Source: Schoenoplectus triqueter (taxonomy: Eukaryota > Streptophyta > Magnoliopsida > Poales > Cyperaceae). Taken from it: 64,000 nt of DNA. Below are positions 37,675 through 50,730 of this stretch, piece by piece. The translations under genes were made by a program, and so were the position numbers. The notes under the pieces are model-generated. The model saw only the letters and a list, made by a program, of their open reading frames with translations, ran no database searches and was not told where the DNA came from. The stretch covers positions 36,001 to 100,000 of the forward strand of contig CAXKVV010002173.1 of NCBI GenBank assembly GCA_964058805.1, written 5' to 3'. Every line of letters begins with the position of its first letter. Within the stretch, counting starts at the first letter, position 1.

Positions 37675-40600
37675 AACACCGCCGCAAAACGTAAAAACGG
37701 GACCCGACGCACTCGGCAGCGCAGAAAACGAGTGCGGGAGCGCAAAACTTGAAAACGGGACCCGACGCACTCGGCACCGCCGAAAATGAGTCCCTGAGCG
37801 CAAAACTTGAAAACGGGACCCGACGCACTCCGCACCGCCCAAAACGAGTCCGGGCGCGCAAAACGTGAAAACGGGACCCGACGCATTCGGCACCGCCGAA
37901 AACGAGTCCGGGCGCGCAAAACATGAAAACGGGACCCGACGAACTCGGCACCACCGAAAAACGACTCACGGCGCGCAAAACGTGAAATCGGGACCCGAAT
38001 CTATCGACACCGCCGAAAACGAGACGGGCGTGCAAAATGAGAAAACGGGAACCGACGCACTCGGCACCGCCGAAAACGAGTCCGGGCGCGCAAAACGTGA
38101 AAACGGGACCCGACGCACCGGGCACCGCCGAAAATGAATCCGGGGGCGCAAAACGTGAAAACGGGACCCGACGCACTTGGCACCGCCGAAAACGAGTTCG
38201 GGAGCGCAAAACGAGAAAACGGGACCCGACGCACGCGGCACCGCCGAAAACGAGTCCGGGAGCGCAAAACGTGAAAACGGGACCCGAGCACCGGGCACCG
38301 CCGAAAACGAGTATGGGCGCGCCAAACGTGAAAACGGGACCCGACGCACTCGGCACCGCCGAAAACGAGTCCGGGCGCGCAAAACGTGAAAACGGGACCC
38401 GACGCACTCGGCACCGGAGAAAACGTGTCCGGGCGCGCAAAACGTGAAAACGGGACCCGACGCACTCGGCACCGGAGAAAACGAGTCCGGGCGCGCAAAA
38501 CGTGAAAACGGGACCCGACGCACTCGGCACCGCCGAAAAACGAGTCACGACGCGCAAAACGTGAAATCGGGACCCGAATCTCTCGACACCGCCGCAAAAC
38601 GAGTCCGGGCGCGCAAAACGTAAAAACGGGACCCGACGCACTCGGCACCGGAGAAAACGAGTCACGGCGCGCAAAACGTGAAATCGAGACCCGACGCACT
38701 CGGCACCGCCGAAAACGAGTCCGGGCGCGCAAAACGTGAAAACGGGACCCGACGCACTCGGCACCGCCGAAAACGAGTCCGGTCACGCAAAACGTGAAAA
38801 CGGGACCCGACGCACTCGGCACCGCCGAAAACGAGTCCGGGGGCGCAAAACGTGAAAGCGGGACCCGACGCACTCGGCACCGCCGAAAACGAGTCCGGGC
38901 GCGCAAAACGTGAAAACGGGACCCGACGCACTCGGCACCGCCGAAAACGAGTCCGGGCGCGCAAAACGTGAAAACGGGACCCGACGCACTCGGCACCGCC
39001 GAAAACGAGTCCGTGCGCGCAAAACGTGAAAACGGGACCCGACGCACTCGGCATCGCCGAAAACGAGTCCGATCGCGCAAAACGTGAAAACGGGACCCGA
39101 CGCACTCGGCACCGCCGAAAACGAGTCCGGGGGCGCAAAACGTGAAAACGGCACCCGACGCACACGGCACCTCCGAAAACGAGTCCGGGCGCGCAAAACG
39201 TGAAAACGGGACCCGACGCACTCGGCACCGCCGAAAACGAGTCCGGCGCGCAAAACGTGAAAACGGCACCCGACCCACTCCGCACCGCCGAAAACGAGTC
39301 GTGGCGCGCAAAACGTTAAATCGGGACCCGAATCTCTCGACACCGCCGTAAAACGTAAAAACGGGACTCGGCACCGCCGAAAACGAGTGCGGGAGCGCAA
39401 AACTTGAAAACGGGACCCGACGCACTCCGCACCGCCCAAAATGAGTCCGGGCGGGCAAAACGTGAAAACGGGACCCGACGCATTCGGCACCGCCGAAAAT
39501 GAGTCCGGGCGCGCAAAACATGACAACGGGACCCGACGAAATCGGCACCGCCGAAAAACGAGTCACGGCGCGCAAAACGTGAAATCGGGACCCGAATCTA
39601 TCGACACCGCCGAAAACGAGACTGGCGTGCAAAATGTGAAAACGGGACCCGACGCACTCGGCACCGCCGAAAACGAGTCCGGGGGCGCAAAACGTGAAAA
39701 CGGGACCCGACGCACTCGGCACCGCCGAAAACGATTCGTGGCGCGCAAAACGTGAAAACGGGACCCGACGCACTCGGCACCGCCGAAAACGAGTCCTCGC
39801 GCGCAAAACGTGAAAAGGGCACAAGACGCACTCGGCACCGCCGAAAACGAGTCCTTGCGCGCAAAACATGAAAACGGGACCCGACGCACGCGGCACCGGA
39901 GAAAACGTGTCCGGGCGCGTAAAACGTGAAAACGGGACCCGACGCACTCGGCACCGCCGAAAACGAGTCCGGGCGCGCAAAACGTGAAAACGGGACCCGA
40001 CGCACTCGGCACCGCCGAAAACGAGTCCGGGCGCGCAAAACGTGAAAACGGGACCCGACGCACTCGGCACCGCCGAAAACGAGTCCGGGCGCGCAAAACG
40101 TGAAAACGGGACCCGACGGACTCGGCACCGCCGAAAACGAGTCCGGGCGCGCAAAACGTGAAAACGGGACCCGACGCACTCGGCACCGTCGAAAAGGAGT
40201 CCGGGCGCGCAAAACGTGAAAACGGGACCCGACGCACTCGGCACCGCCGAAAACGAGTCCGGGCGCGCAAAACGTGAAAACGGGACCCGACGCACTCGGC
40301 ATCGCCGAAAACGAGTCCGATCGCGCAAAACGTGAAAACGGGACCCGACGCACTCGGCACCGCCGAAAACGAGTCCGGGGGCGCAAAACGTGAAAACGGC
40401 ACCCGACGCACACGGCACCTCCGAAAACGAGTCCGGGCGCGCAAAACGTGAAAACGGGACCCGACGCACTCGGCACCGCCGAAAACGAGTCCGGCGCGCA
40501 AAACGTGAAAACGGCACCCGACCCACTCCGCACCGCCGAAAACGAGTCGTGGCGCGCAAAACGTTAAATCGGGACCCGAATCTCTCGACACCGCCGCAAA

Positions 40601-41892
40601 ACGTAAAAACGGGACTCGGCACCGCCGAAAACGAGTGCGGGAGCGCAAAACTTGAAAACGGGACCCGACGCACTCCGCACCGCCCAAAATGAGTCCGGGC
40701 GGGCAAAACGTGAAAACGGGACCCGACGCATTCGGCACCGCCGAAAATGAGTCCGGGCGCGCAAAACATGACAACGGGACCCGACGAAATCGGCACCGCC
40801 GAAAAACGAGTCACGGCGCGCAAAACGTGAAATCGGGACCCGAATCTATCGACACCGCCGAAAACGAGACTGGCGTGCAAAATGTGAAAACGGGACCCGA
40901 CGCACTCGGCACCGCCGAAAACGAGTCTGGGGGCGCAAAACGTGAAAACGGGACCCGACGCACTCGGCATCGCCGAAAACGATTCGTGGCGCGCAAAACG
41001 TGAAAACGGGACCCGACGCACTCGGCACCGCCGAAAACGAGTCCTCGCGCGCAAAACGTGAAAAGGGCACAAGACGCACTCGGCACCGCCGAAAACGAGT
41101 CCTTGCGCGCAAAACATGAAAACGGGACCCGACGCACGCGGCACCGGAGAAAACGTGTCCGGGCGCGTAAAACGTGAAAACGGGACCCGACGCACTCGGC
41201 ACCGCCGAAAACGAGTCCGGGCGCGCAAAACGTGAAAACGGGACCCGACGCACTCGGCACCGCCGAAAACGAGTCCGGGCGCGCAAAACGTGAAAACGGG
41301 ACCCGACGCACTCGGCACCGCCGAAAACGAGTCCGGGCGCGCAAAACGTGAAAACGGGACCCGACGGACTCGGCACCGCCGAAAACGAGTCCGGGCGCGC
41401 AAAACGTGAAAACGGGACCCGACGCACTCGGCACCGGAGAAAAGGAGTCCGGGCGCGCAAAACGTGAAAACGGGACCCGACGCACTCGGCACCGCCGAAA
41501 ACGAGTCCGGGCGCGCAAAACGTGAAAACGGGACCCGACGCACTCGGCACCGTCGAAAAGGAGTCCGGGCGCGCAAAACGTGAAAACGGGACCCGACGCA
41601 CTCGGCACCGTCGAAAACGAGTCCTGGCGCGCAAAACGTGAAAACGGGACTCGACGCACTCGGCACCGGAGAAAAGGAGTCCGGGCGCGCAAAACGTGAA
41701 AACGGGACCCGACGCACTCGGCACCTCCGAAAACGAGTCCGGGCGCGCAAAACGTGAAAACGGGACCCGACGCACTCGGCACCGCCGAAAACGAGTCCGG
41801 CGCGCAAAACGTGAAAACGGCACCCGACCCACTCCGCACCGCCGAAAACGAGTCGTGGCGCGCAAAACGTGAAATCGGGACCCGAATCTCTC
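37675..41892 (+). repeat. Higher-order unit H4 (4,218 bp)
   Basis: Full-length H unit with both subrepeats (about 39014-40261 and 40262-41509). It starts with the CAACACC form of the marker and shares the AAATGAATCC variant near 38134 with U1 (near 469). It is therefore closer to the U1 start than to H1, which has AAATGAGTCC. The next base begins the large duplicated copy. Confidence 0.87.
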
Positions 41893-44800
41893 AACACCGC
41901 CGCAAAACGTAAAAACGGGACCCGACGCACTCGGCAGCGCAGAAAACGAGTGCGGGAGCGCAAAACTTGAAAACGGGACCCGACGCACTCGGCACCGCCG
42001 AAAATGAGTCCCTGAGCGCAAAACGTGAAAACGGGACCCGACGCACTCCGCACCGCCCAAAACGAGTCCGGGCGCGCAAAACGTGAAAACGGGACCCGAC
42101 GCATTCGGCACCGCCGAAAACGAGTCCGGGCGCGCAAAACATGAAAACGGGACCCGACGAACTCGGCACCACCGAAAAACGACTCACGGCGCGCAAAACG
42201 TGAAATCGGGACCCGAATCTATCGACACCGCCGAAAACGAGACGGGCGTGCAAAATGAGAAAACGGGAACCGACGCACTCGGCACCGCCGAAAACGAGTC
42301 CGGGCGCGCAAAACGTGAAAACGGGACCCGACGCACCGGGCACCGCCGAAAATGAATCCGGGGGCGCAAAACGTGAAAACGGGACCCGACGCACTTGGCA
42401 CCGCCGAAAACGAGTTCGGGAGCGCAAAACGAGAAAACGGGACCCGACGCACGCGGCACCGCCGAAAACGAGTCCGGGAGCGCAAAACGTGAAAACGGGA
42501 CCCGAGCACCGGGCACCGCCGAAAACGAGTATGGGCGCGCCAAACGTGAAAACGGGACCCGACGCACTCGGCACCGCCGAAAACGAGTCCGGGCGCGCAA
42601 AACGTGAAAACGGGACCCGACGCACTCGGCACCGGAGAAAACGTGTCCGGGCGCGCAAAACGTGAAAACGGGACCCGACGCACTCGGCACCGGAGAAAAC
42701 GAGTCCGGGCGCGCAAAACGTGAAAACGGGACCCGACGCACTCGGCACCGCCGAAAAACGAGTCACGACGCGCAAAACGTGAAATCGGGACCCGAATCTC
42801 TCGACACCGCCGCAAAACGAGTCCGGGCGCGCAAAACGTAAAAACGGGACCCGACGCACTCGGCACCGGAGAAAACGAGTCACGGCGCGCAAAACGTGAA
42901 ATCGAGACCCGACGCACTCGGCACCGCCGAAAACGAGTCCGGGCGCGCAAAACGTGAAAACGGGACCCGACGCACTCGGCACCGCCGAAAACGAGTCCGG
43001 TCACGCAAAACGTGAAAACGGGACCCGACGCACTCGGCACCGCCGAAAACGAGTCCGGGGGCGCAAAACGTGAAAGCGGGACCCGACGCACTCGGCACCG
43101 CCGAAAACGAGTCCGGGCGCGCAAAACGTGAAAACGGGACCCGACGCACTCGGCACCGCCGAAAACGAGTCCGGGCGCGCAAAACGTGAAAACGGGACCC
43201 GACGCACTCGGCACCGCCGAAAACGAGTCCGTGCGCGCAAAACGTGAAAACGGGACCCGACGCACTCGGCATCGCCGAAAACGAGTCCGATCGCGCAAAA
43301 CGTGAAAACGGGACCCGACGCACTCGGCACCGCCGAAAACGAGTCCGGGGGCGCAAAACGTGAAAACGGCACCCGACGCACACGGCACCTCCGAAAACGA
43401 GTCCGGGCGCGCAAAACGTGAAAACGGGACCCGACGCACTCGGCACCGCCGAAAACGAGTCCGGCGCGCAAAACGTGAAAACGGCACCCGACCCACTCCG
43501 CACCGCCGAAAACGAGTCGTGGCGCGCAAAACGTTAAATCGGGACCCGAATCTCTCGACACCGCCGTAAAACGTAAAAACGGGACTCGGCACCGCCGAAA
43601 ACGAGTGCGGGAGCGCAAAACTTGAAAACGGGACCCGACGCACTCCGCACCGCCCAAAATGAGTCCGGGCGGGCAAAACGTGAAAACGGGACCCGACGCA
43701 TTCGGCACCGCCGAAAATGAGTCCGGGCGCGCAAAACATGACAACGGGACCCGACGAAATCGGCACCGCCGAAAAACGAGTCACGGCGCGCAAAACGTGA
43801 AATCGGGACCCGAATCTATCGACACCGCCGAAAACGAGACTGGCGTGCAAAATGTGAAAACGGGACCCGACGCACTCGGCACCGCCGAAAACGAGTCCGG
43901 GGGCGCAAAACGTGAAAACGGGACCCGACGCACTCGGCACCGCCGAAAACGATTCGTGGCGCGCAAAACGTGAAAACGGGACCCGACGCACTCGGCACCG
44001 CCGAAAACGAGTCCTCGCGCGCAAAACGTGAAAAGGGCACAAGACGCACTCGGCACCGCCGAAAACGAGTCCTTGCGCGCAAAACATGAAAACGGGACCC
44101 GACGCACGCGGCACCGGAGAAAACGTGTCCGGGCGCGTAAAACGTGAAAACGGGACCCGACGCACTCGGCACCGCCGAAAACGAGTCCGGGCGCGCAAAA
44201 CGTGAAAACGGGACCCGACGCACTCGGCACCGCCGAAAACGAGTACGGGCGCGCAAAACGTGAAAACGGGACCCGACGCACTCGGCACCGCCGAAAACGA
44301 GTCCGGGCGCGCAAAACGTGAAAACGGGACCCGACGGACTCGGCACCGCCGAAAACGAGTCCGGGCGCGCAAAACGTGAAAACGGGACCCGACGCACTCG
44401 GCACCGTCGAAAAGGAGTCCGGGCGCGCAAAACGTGAAAACGGGACCCGACGCACTCGGCACCGCCGAAAACGAGTCCGGGCGCGCAAAACGTGAAAACG
44501 GGACCCGACGCACTCGGCATCGCCGAAAACGAGTCCGATCGCGCAAAACGTGAAAACGGGACCCGACGCACTCGGCACCGCCGAAAACGAGTCCGGGGGC
44601 GCAAAACGTGAAAACGGCACCCGACGCACACGGCACCTCCGAAAACGAGTCCGGGCGCGCAAAACGTGAAAACGGGACCCGACGCACTCGGCACCGCCGA
44701 AAACGAGTCCGGCGCGCAAAACGTGAAAACGGCACCCGACCCACTCCGCACCGCCGAAAACGAGTCGTGGCGCGCAAAACTTTAAATCGGGACCCGAATC

Positions 44801-47800
44801 TCTCGACACCGCCGCAAAACGTAAAAACGGGACTCGGCACCGCCGAAAACGAGTGCGGGAGCGCAAAGCTTGAAAACGGGACCCGACGCACTCCGCACCG
44901 CCCAAAATGAGTCCGGGCGGGCAAAACGTGAAAACGGGACCCGACGCATTCGGCACCGCCGAAAATGAGTCCGGGCGCGCAAAACATGACAACGGGACCC
45001 GACGAAATCGGCACCGCCGAAAAACGAGTCACGGCGCGCAAAACGTGAAATCGGGACCCGAATCTATCGACACCGCCGAAAACGAGACTGGCGTGCAAAA
45101 TGTGAAAACGGGACCCGACGCACTCGGCACCGCCGAAAACGAGTCTGGGGGCGCAAAACGTGAAAACGGGACCCGACGCACTCGGCACCGCCGAAAACGA
45201 TTCGTGGCGCGCAAAACGTGAAAACGGGACCCGACGCACTCGGCACCGCCGAAAACGAGTCCTCGCGCGCAAAACGTGAAAAGGGCACAAGACGCACTCG
45301 GCACCGCCGAAAACGAGTCCTTGCGCGCAAAACATGAAAACGGGACCCGACGCACGCGGCACCGGAGAAAACGTGTCCGGGCGCGTAAAACGTGAAAACG
45401 GGACCCGACGCACTCGGCACCGCCGAAAACGAGTCCGGGCGCGCAAAACGTGAAAACGGGACCCGACGCACTCGGCACCGCCGAAAACGAGTCCGGGCGC
45501 GCAAAACGTGAAAACGGGACCCGACGCACTCGGCACCGCCGAAAACGAGTCCGGGCGCGCAAAACGTGAAAACGGGACCCGACGGACTCGGCACCGCCGA
45601 AAACGAGTCCGGGCGCGCAAAACGTGAAAACGGGACCCGACGCACTCGGCACCGGAGAAAAGGAGTCCGGGCGCGCAAAACGTGAAAACGGGACCCGACG
45701 CACTCGGCACCGCCGAAAACGAGTCCGGGCGCGCAAAACGTGAAAACGGGACCCGACGCACTCGGCACCGTCGAAAAGGAGTCCGGGCGCGCAAAACGTG
45801 AAAACGGGACCCGACGCACTCGGCACCGTCGAAAACGAGTCCTGGCGCGCAAAACGTGAAAACGGGACTCGACGCACTCGGCACCGGAGAAAAGGAGTCC
45901 GGGCGCGCAAAACGTGAAAACGGGACCCGACGCACTCGGCACCGTCGAAAACGAGTCCTGGCGCGCAAAACGTGAATACGGGACCCGACGCACTCGGCAC
46001 CGTCGAAAACGAGTCCTGGCGCGCAAATCATGAAAACGGGACCCGACGCACTCGGCACCGGAGAAAACGAGTCCGGGCGCGCAAAACGTGAAAACGGAAC
46101 CCGACGGACTCGGCACCGCCGAAAACGAGTCCGGGCGCGCAAAACGTGAAAACGGGACCCGACGCACTCGGCACCGCCGAAAAGGAGTCCGGGCGCGCAA
46201 AACGTGAAAACGGGACCCGACGCACTCGGCACCGCCGAAAACGAGTCCGGGCGCGCAAAACGTGAAAACGAGACTCGATGCGCTCGGCACCGGAGAAAAC
46301 GTGTCCGGGCGCGCAAAACGTGAATACGGGACCCGACGCACATGGCACCGCCGCAAAACGAGTCCGGGCGCGCAAAACGTAAAAACGGGACCCGACGCGC
46401 TCGGCACCGGAGAAAACGAGTCCGGGCGCGCAAAACGTGAAAACGGGACCCGACGCACTCGGCACCGCCGAAAAACGAGTCACGACGCGCAAAACGTGAA
46501 ATCGGGACCCGAATCTCTCGACACCGCCGCAAAACGAGTCCGGGCGCGCAAAACGTAAAAACGGGACCCGACGCACTCGGCACCGCCGAAAACGAGTCCG
46601 GTCACGCAAAACGTGAAAACGGGACCCGACGCACTCGGCACCGCCGAAAACGAGTCCTCGCGCGCAAAACGTGAAAAGGGCACAAGACGCACTCGGCACC
46701 GCCGAAAACGAGTCCTTGCGCGCAAAACATGAAAACGGGACCCGACGCACGCGGCACCGGAGAAAACGTGTCCGGGCGCGTAAAACGTGAAAACGGGACC
46801 CGACGCACTCGGCACCGCCGAAAACGAGTCCGGGCGCGCAAAACGTGAAAACGGGACCCGACGCACTCGGCACCGCCGAAAACGAGTCCGGGCGCGCAAA
46901 ACGTGAAAACGGGACCCGACGCACTCGGCACCGCCGAAAACGAGTCCGGGCGCGCAAAACGTGAAAACGGGACCCGACGCACTCGGCACCGTCGAAAAGG
47001 AGTCCGGGCGCGCAAAACGTGAAAACGGGACCCGACGCACTCGGCACCGTCGAAAACGAGTCCTGGCGCGCAAAACGTGAAAACGGGACTCGACGCACTC
47101 GGCACCGGAGAAAAGGAGTCCGGGCGCGCAAAACGTGAAAACGGGACCCGACGCACTCGGCACCGTCGAAAACGAGTCCTGGCGCGCAAAACGTGAATAC
47201 GGGACCCGACGCACTCGGCACCGTCGAAAACGAGTCCTGGCGCGCAAATCATGAAAACGGGACCCGACGCACTCGGCACCGGAGAAAACGAGTCCGGGCG
47301 CGCAAAACGTGAAAACGGAACCCGACGGACTCGGCACCGCCGAAAACGAGTCCGGGCGCGCAAAACGTGAAAACGGGACCCGACGCACTCGGCACCGCCG
47401 AAAAGGAGTCCGGGCGCGCAAAACGTGAAAACGGGACCCGACGCACTCGGCACCGCCGAAAACGAGTCCGGGCGCGCAAAACGTGAAAACGAGACTCGAT
47501 GCGCTCGGCACCGGAGAAAACGTGTCCGGGCGCGCAAAACGTGAATACGGGACCCGACGCCCATGGCACCGCCGCAAAACGAGTCCGGGCGCGCAAAACG
47601 TAAAAACGGGACCCGACGCGCTCGGCACCGGAGAAAACGAGTCCGGGCGCGCAAAACGTGAAAACGGGACCCGACGCACTCGGCACCGCCGAAAAACGAG
47701 TCACGACGCGCAAAACGTGAAATCGGGACCCGAATCTCTCGACACCGCCGCAAAACGAGTCCGGGCGCGCAAAACGTAAAAACGGGACCCGACGCACTCG

Positions 47801-50730
47801 GCACCGCCGAAAACGAGTCCGGTCACGCAAAACGTGAAAACGGGACCCGACGCACTCGGCACCGCCGAAAACGAGTCCGGGGGCGCAAAACGTGAAAGCG
47901 GGACCCGACGCACTCGGCACCGCCGAAAACGAGTCCGGGCGCGCAAAACGTGAAAACGGGACCCGACGCACTCGGCACCGCCGAAAACGAGTCCGGGGCG
48001 CAAAACGTGAAAGCGGGACCCGACGCACTCGGCACCGCCGAAAACGAGTCCGGGCGCGCAAAACGTGAAAACGGGACCCGACGCACTCGGCACCGAAGAA
48101 AACGAGTCCGGCGCGCAAAACGTGAAAACGGGACCCGACGCACTCGGCACCGCCGAAAACGAGTCCGGGCGCGCAAAACGTGAAAACGGGACCCGACGCA
48201 CTCGGCACCGCCGAAAACGAGTCCGTGCGCGCAAAACGTGAAAACGGGACCCGACGCACTCGGCATCGCCGAAAACGAGTCCGATCGCGCAAAACGTGAA
48301 AACGGGACCCGACGCACTCGGCACCGCCTAAAACGAGTCCGGGGGCGCAAAACGTGAAAACGGGACCCGACGCACACGGCACCTCCGAAAACGAGTCCGG
48401 GCGCGCAAAACGTGAAAACGGGACCCGACGCACTCGGCACCGCCGAAAACGAGTCCGGCGCGCAAAACGTAAAAACGGCACCTGACCCACTCCGCACCGC
48501 CGAAAACGAGTCGTGGCGCGCAAAACGTTAAATCGGGACCCGAATCTCTCGACACCGCCGCAAAACGTAAAAACGGGACTCGGAACCGCCGAAAACGAGT
48601 GCGGGAGCGCAAAACTTGAAAACGGGACCCGACGCACTCCGCACCGCCCAAAATGATTCCGGGCGCGCAAAACGTGAAAACTGGACCCGACGCGTTCGGC
48701 ACCGCCGAAAATGAGTCCGGGCGCGCAAAACATGACAACGGGACCCGACGAAATCGGCACCGCCGAAAAACGAGTCACGGCGCGCAAAACGTGAAATCGG
48801 GACCCGAATCTATCGACACCGCCGAAAACGAGACTGGCGTGCAAAATGTGAAAACGGGACCCGACGCACTCGGCACCGCCGAAAACGAGTCCGGGGGCGC
48901 AAAACGTGAAAACGGGACCCGACGCACTCGGCACCGCCAAAAACGATTCGTGGCGCGCAAAACGTGAAAACGGGACCCGACGCACTCGGCACCGCCGAAA
49001 ACGAGTCAGGGAGCGCAAAACGTGAAAACGGGACCCGACGCACTCGGCACCGCCGAAAACGAGTTCGGGAGCGCAAAACGAGAAAACGGGACCCGACGCA
49101 CGCGGCACCGCCGAAAACGAGTCCTCGCGCGCAAAACGTGAAAACGGCACAAGACGCACTCGGCACCGCCGAAAACGAGTCCTTGCGCGCAAAACATGAA
49201 AACGGGACCCGACGCACTCGGCACCGGAGAAAACGTGTCCGGGCGCGCAAAACGTGAAAACGGGACCCGACGCACTCGGCACCGTTGAAAACGAGTCCTG
49301 GCGCGCAAAACATGAAAACGGGACCCGACGCACTCGGCACCGGAGAAAACGAGTCCGGGCGCGCAAAACGTGAAAACGAGACCCGACGCACTCGGCACCG
49401 CCGAAAAACGAGTCACGACGCGCAAAACGTGAAATCGGGACCCGAATCTCTCGACACCGCCGCAAAAACGAGTCCGGGCGCGCAAAACGTAAAAACGGGA
49501 CCCGACGCACTCGGCACCGGAGAAAACGAGTCACGGCGCGCAAAACGTGAAATCGAGACCCGACGCACTCGGCACCGCCGAATACGAGTCCGGGCGCGCA
49601 AAACGTGAAAACGTGACCCGACGCCCTCGGCACCGCCGAAAACGAGTCCGGTCACGCAAAACGTGAAAACGGGACCAGACGCACTCGGCACCGCCGAAAA
49701 CGAGTCCGGGGGCGCAAAACGTGAAAGCGGGACCCGACGCACTCGGCACCACCGAAAACGAGTCCGGGCGCGCAAAACGTGAAAACGGGACCCGACGCAC
49801 TCGGCACCGCCGAAAACGAGTCCGGCGCGCAAAACGTGAAAACGGGACCCGACGCACTCGGCACCGCCGAAAACGAGTCCGGGCGCGCAAAACGTGAAAA
49901 CGGGACCCGACGCACTCGGCACCGCCGAAAACGAGTCCGGGCGCGCAAAACGTGAAAACGGGACCCGACGCACTCGGCACCGCCGAAAATGAGTCCGGGC
50001 GCGCAAAACGTGAAAACGGGACCCGACGCACTCGGCAACGCCGAAAACGAGTCCGGGCGCGCAAAACGTGAAAACGGGACCCGACGCACTCGGCACCGCC
50101 GAAAACGAGTCCGGGCGCGCAAAACGTGAAAACGGGACCCGACGCACTCGGCACCGCCGAAAACGAGTCCGGGCGCGCAAAACGTGAAAACAGGACCCGA
50201 CGCACTCGGCACCGCCGAAAACGAGTCCGGGCGCGCAAAACGTGAAAACGGGACCCGACGCATTCGGCAACGCCGAAAACGATTCCGGGCGCGCAAAACG
50301 TGAAAACGAGACCCGACGCACTCGGCATCGCCGAAAACGAGTCCGGGCGCGCAAAACTTGAAATCGGGACCCGAATCTCTCAACACCGCCGCAAAACGAG
50401 TCCGGGCGCGCAAAACGTTAAAACGGGACCCGACGCACTCCGCACCACCGAAAACGAGTTCGGGATCGCAAAACGAGATAACGGGACCCGACGCACGCGG
50501 CACCGCCGAAAATGAGTCCGGGAGCGCAAAACGTGAAAACGGGACCCGACGCACTCGGCACCGCCGAAAAACGAGTCACGGCGCGCAAAACGTGAAATCG
50601 GGACCCGAATCTCTCGACACCGCCGAAAACGAGTCTGGCGTGCAAAATGTGAAAACGGGACCCGACGCACTCGGCACCGCCGAAAAAGAGTCGTGGCGCG
50701 CAAAACGTGAAATCGGGACCCGAATCTCTC
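41893..50730 (+). repeat. Higher-order unit U1', copy of 1-8838
   Basis: Repeats U1 at offset 41,892 with the same internal blocks: 1,248-bp subrepeats at about 43232-45727, D1' at 45258-46652 and D2' at 46653-47873. Private variants of U1 are all present here, such as the ACGGGCGCG monomer near 2343/44235 and the CCCATGG variant near 5669/47561. Confidence 0.9.
45258..47873 (+). repeat. Tandem blocks D1' and D2'
   Basis: Copy of the D1/D2 pair at 3366-5981, with the same 1,395-bp and 1,221-bp lengths and the same trimer difference. The boundary between the two blocks is at 46653. Confidence 0.85.
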
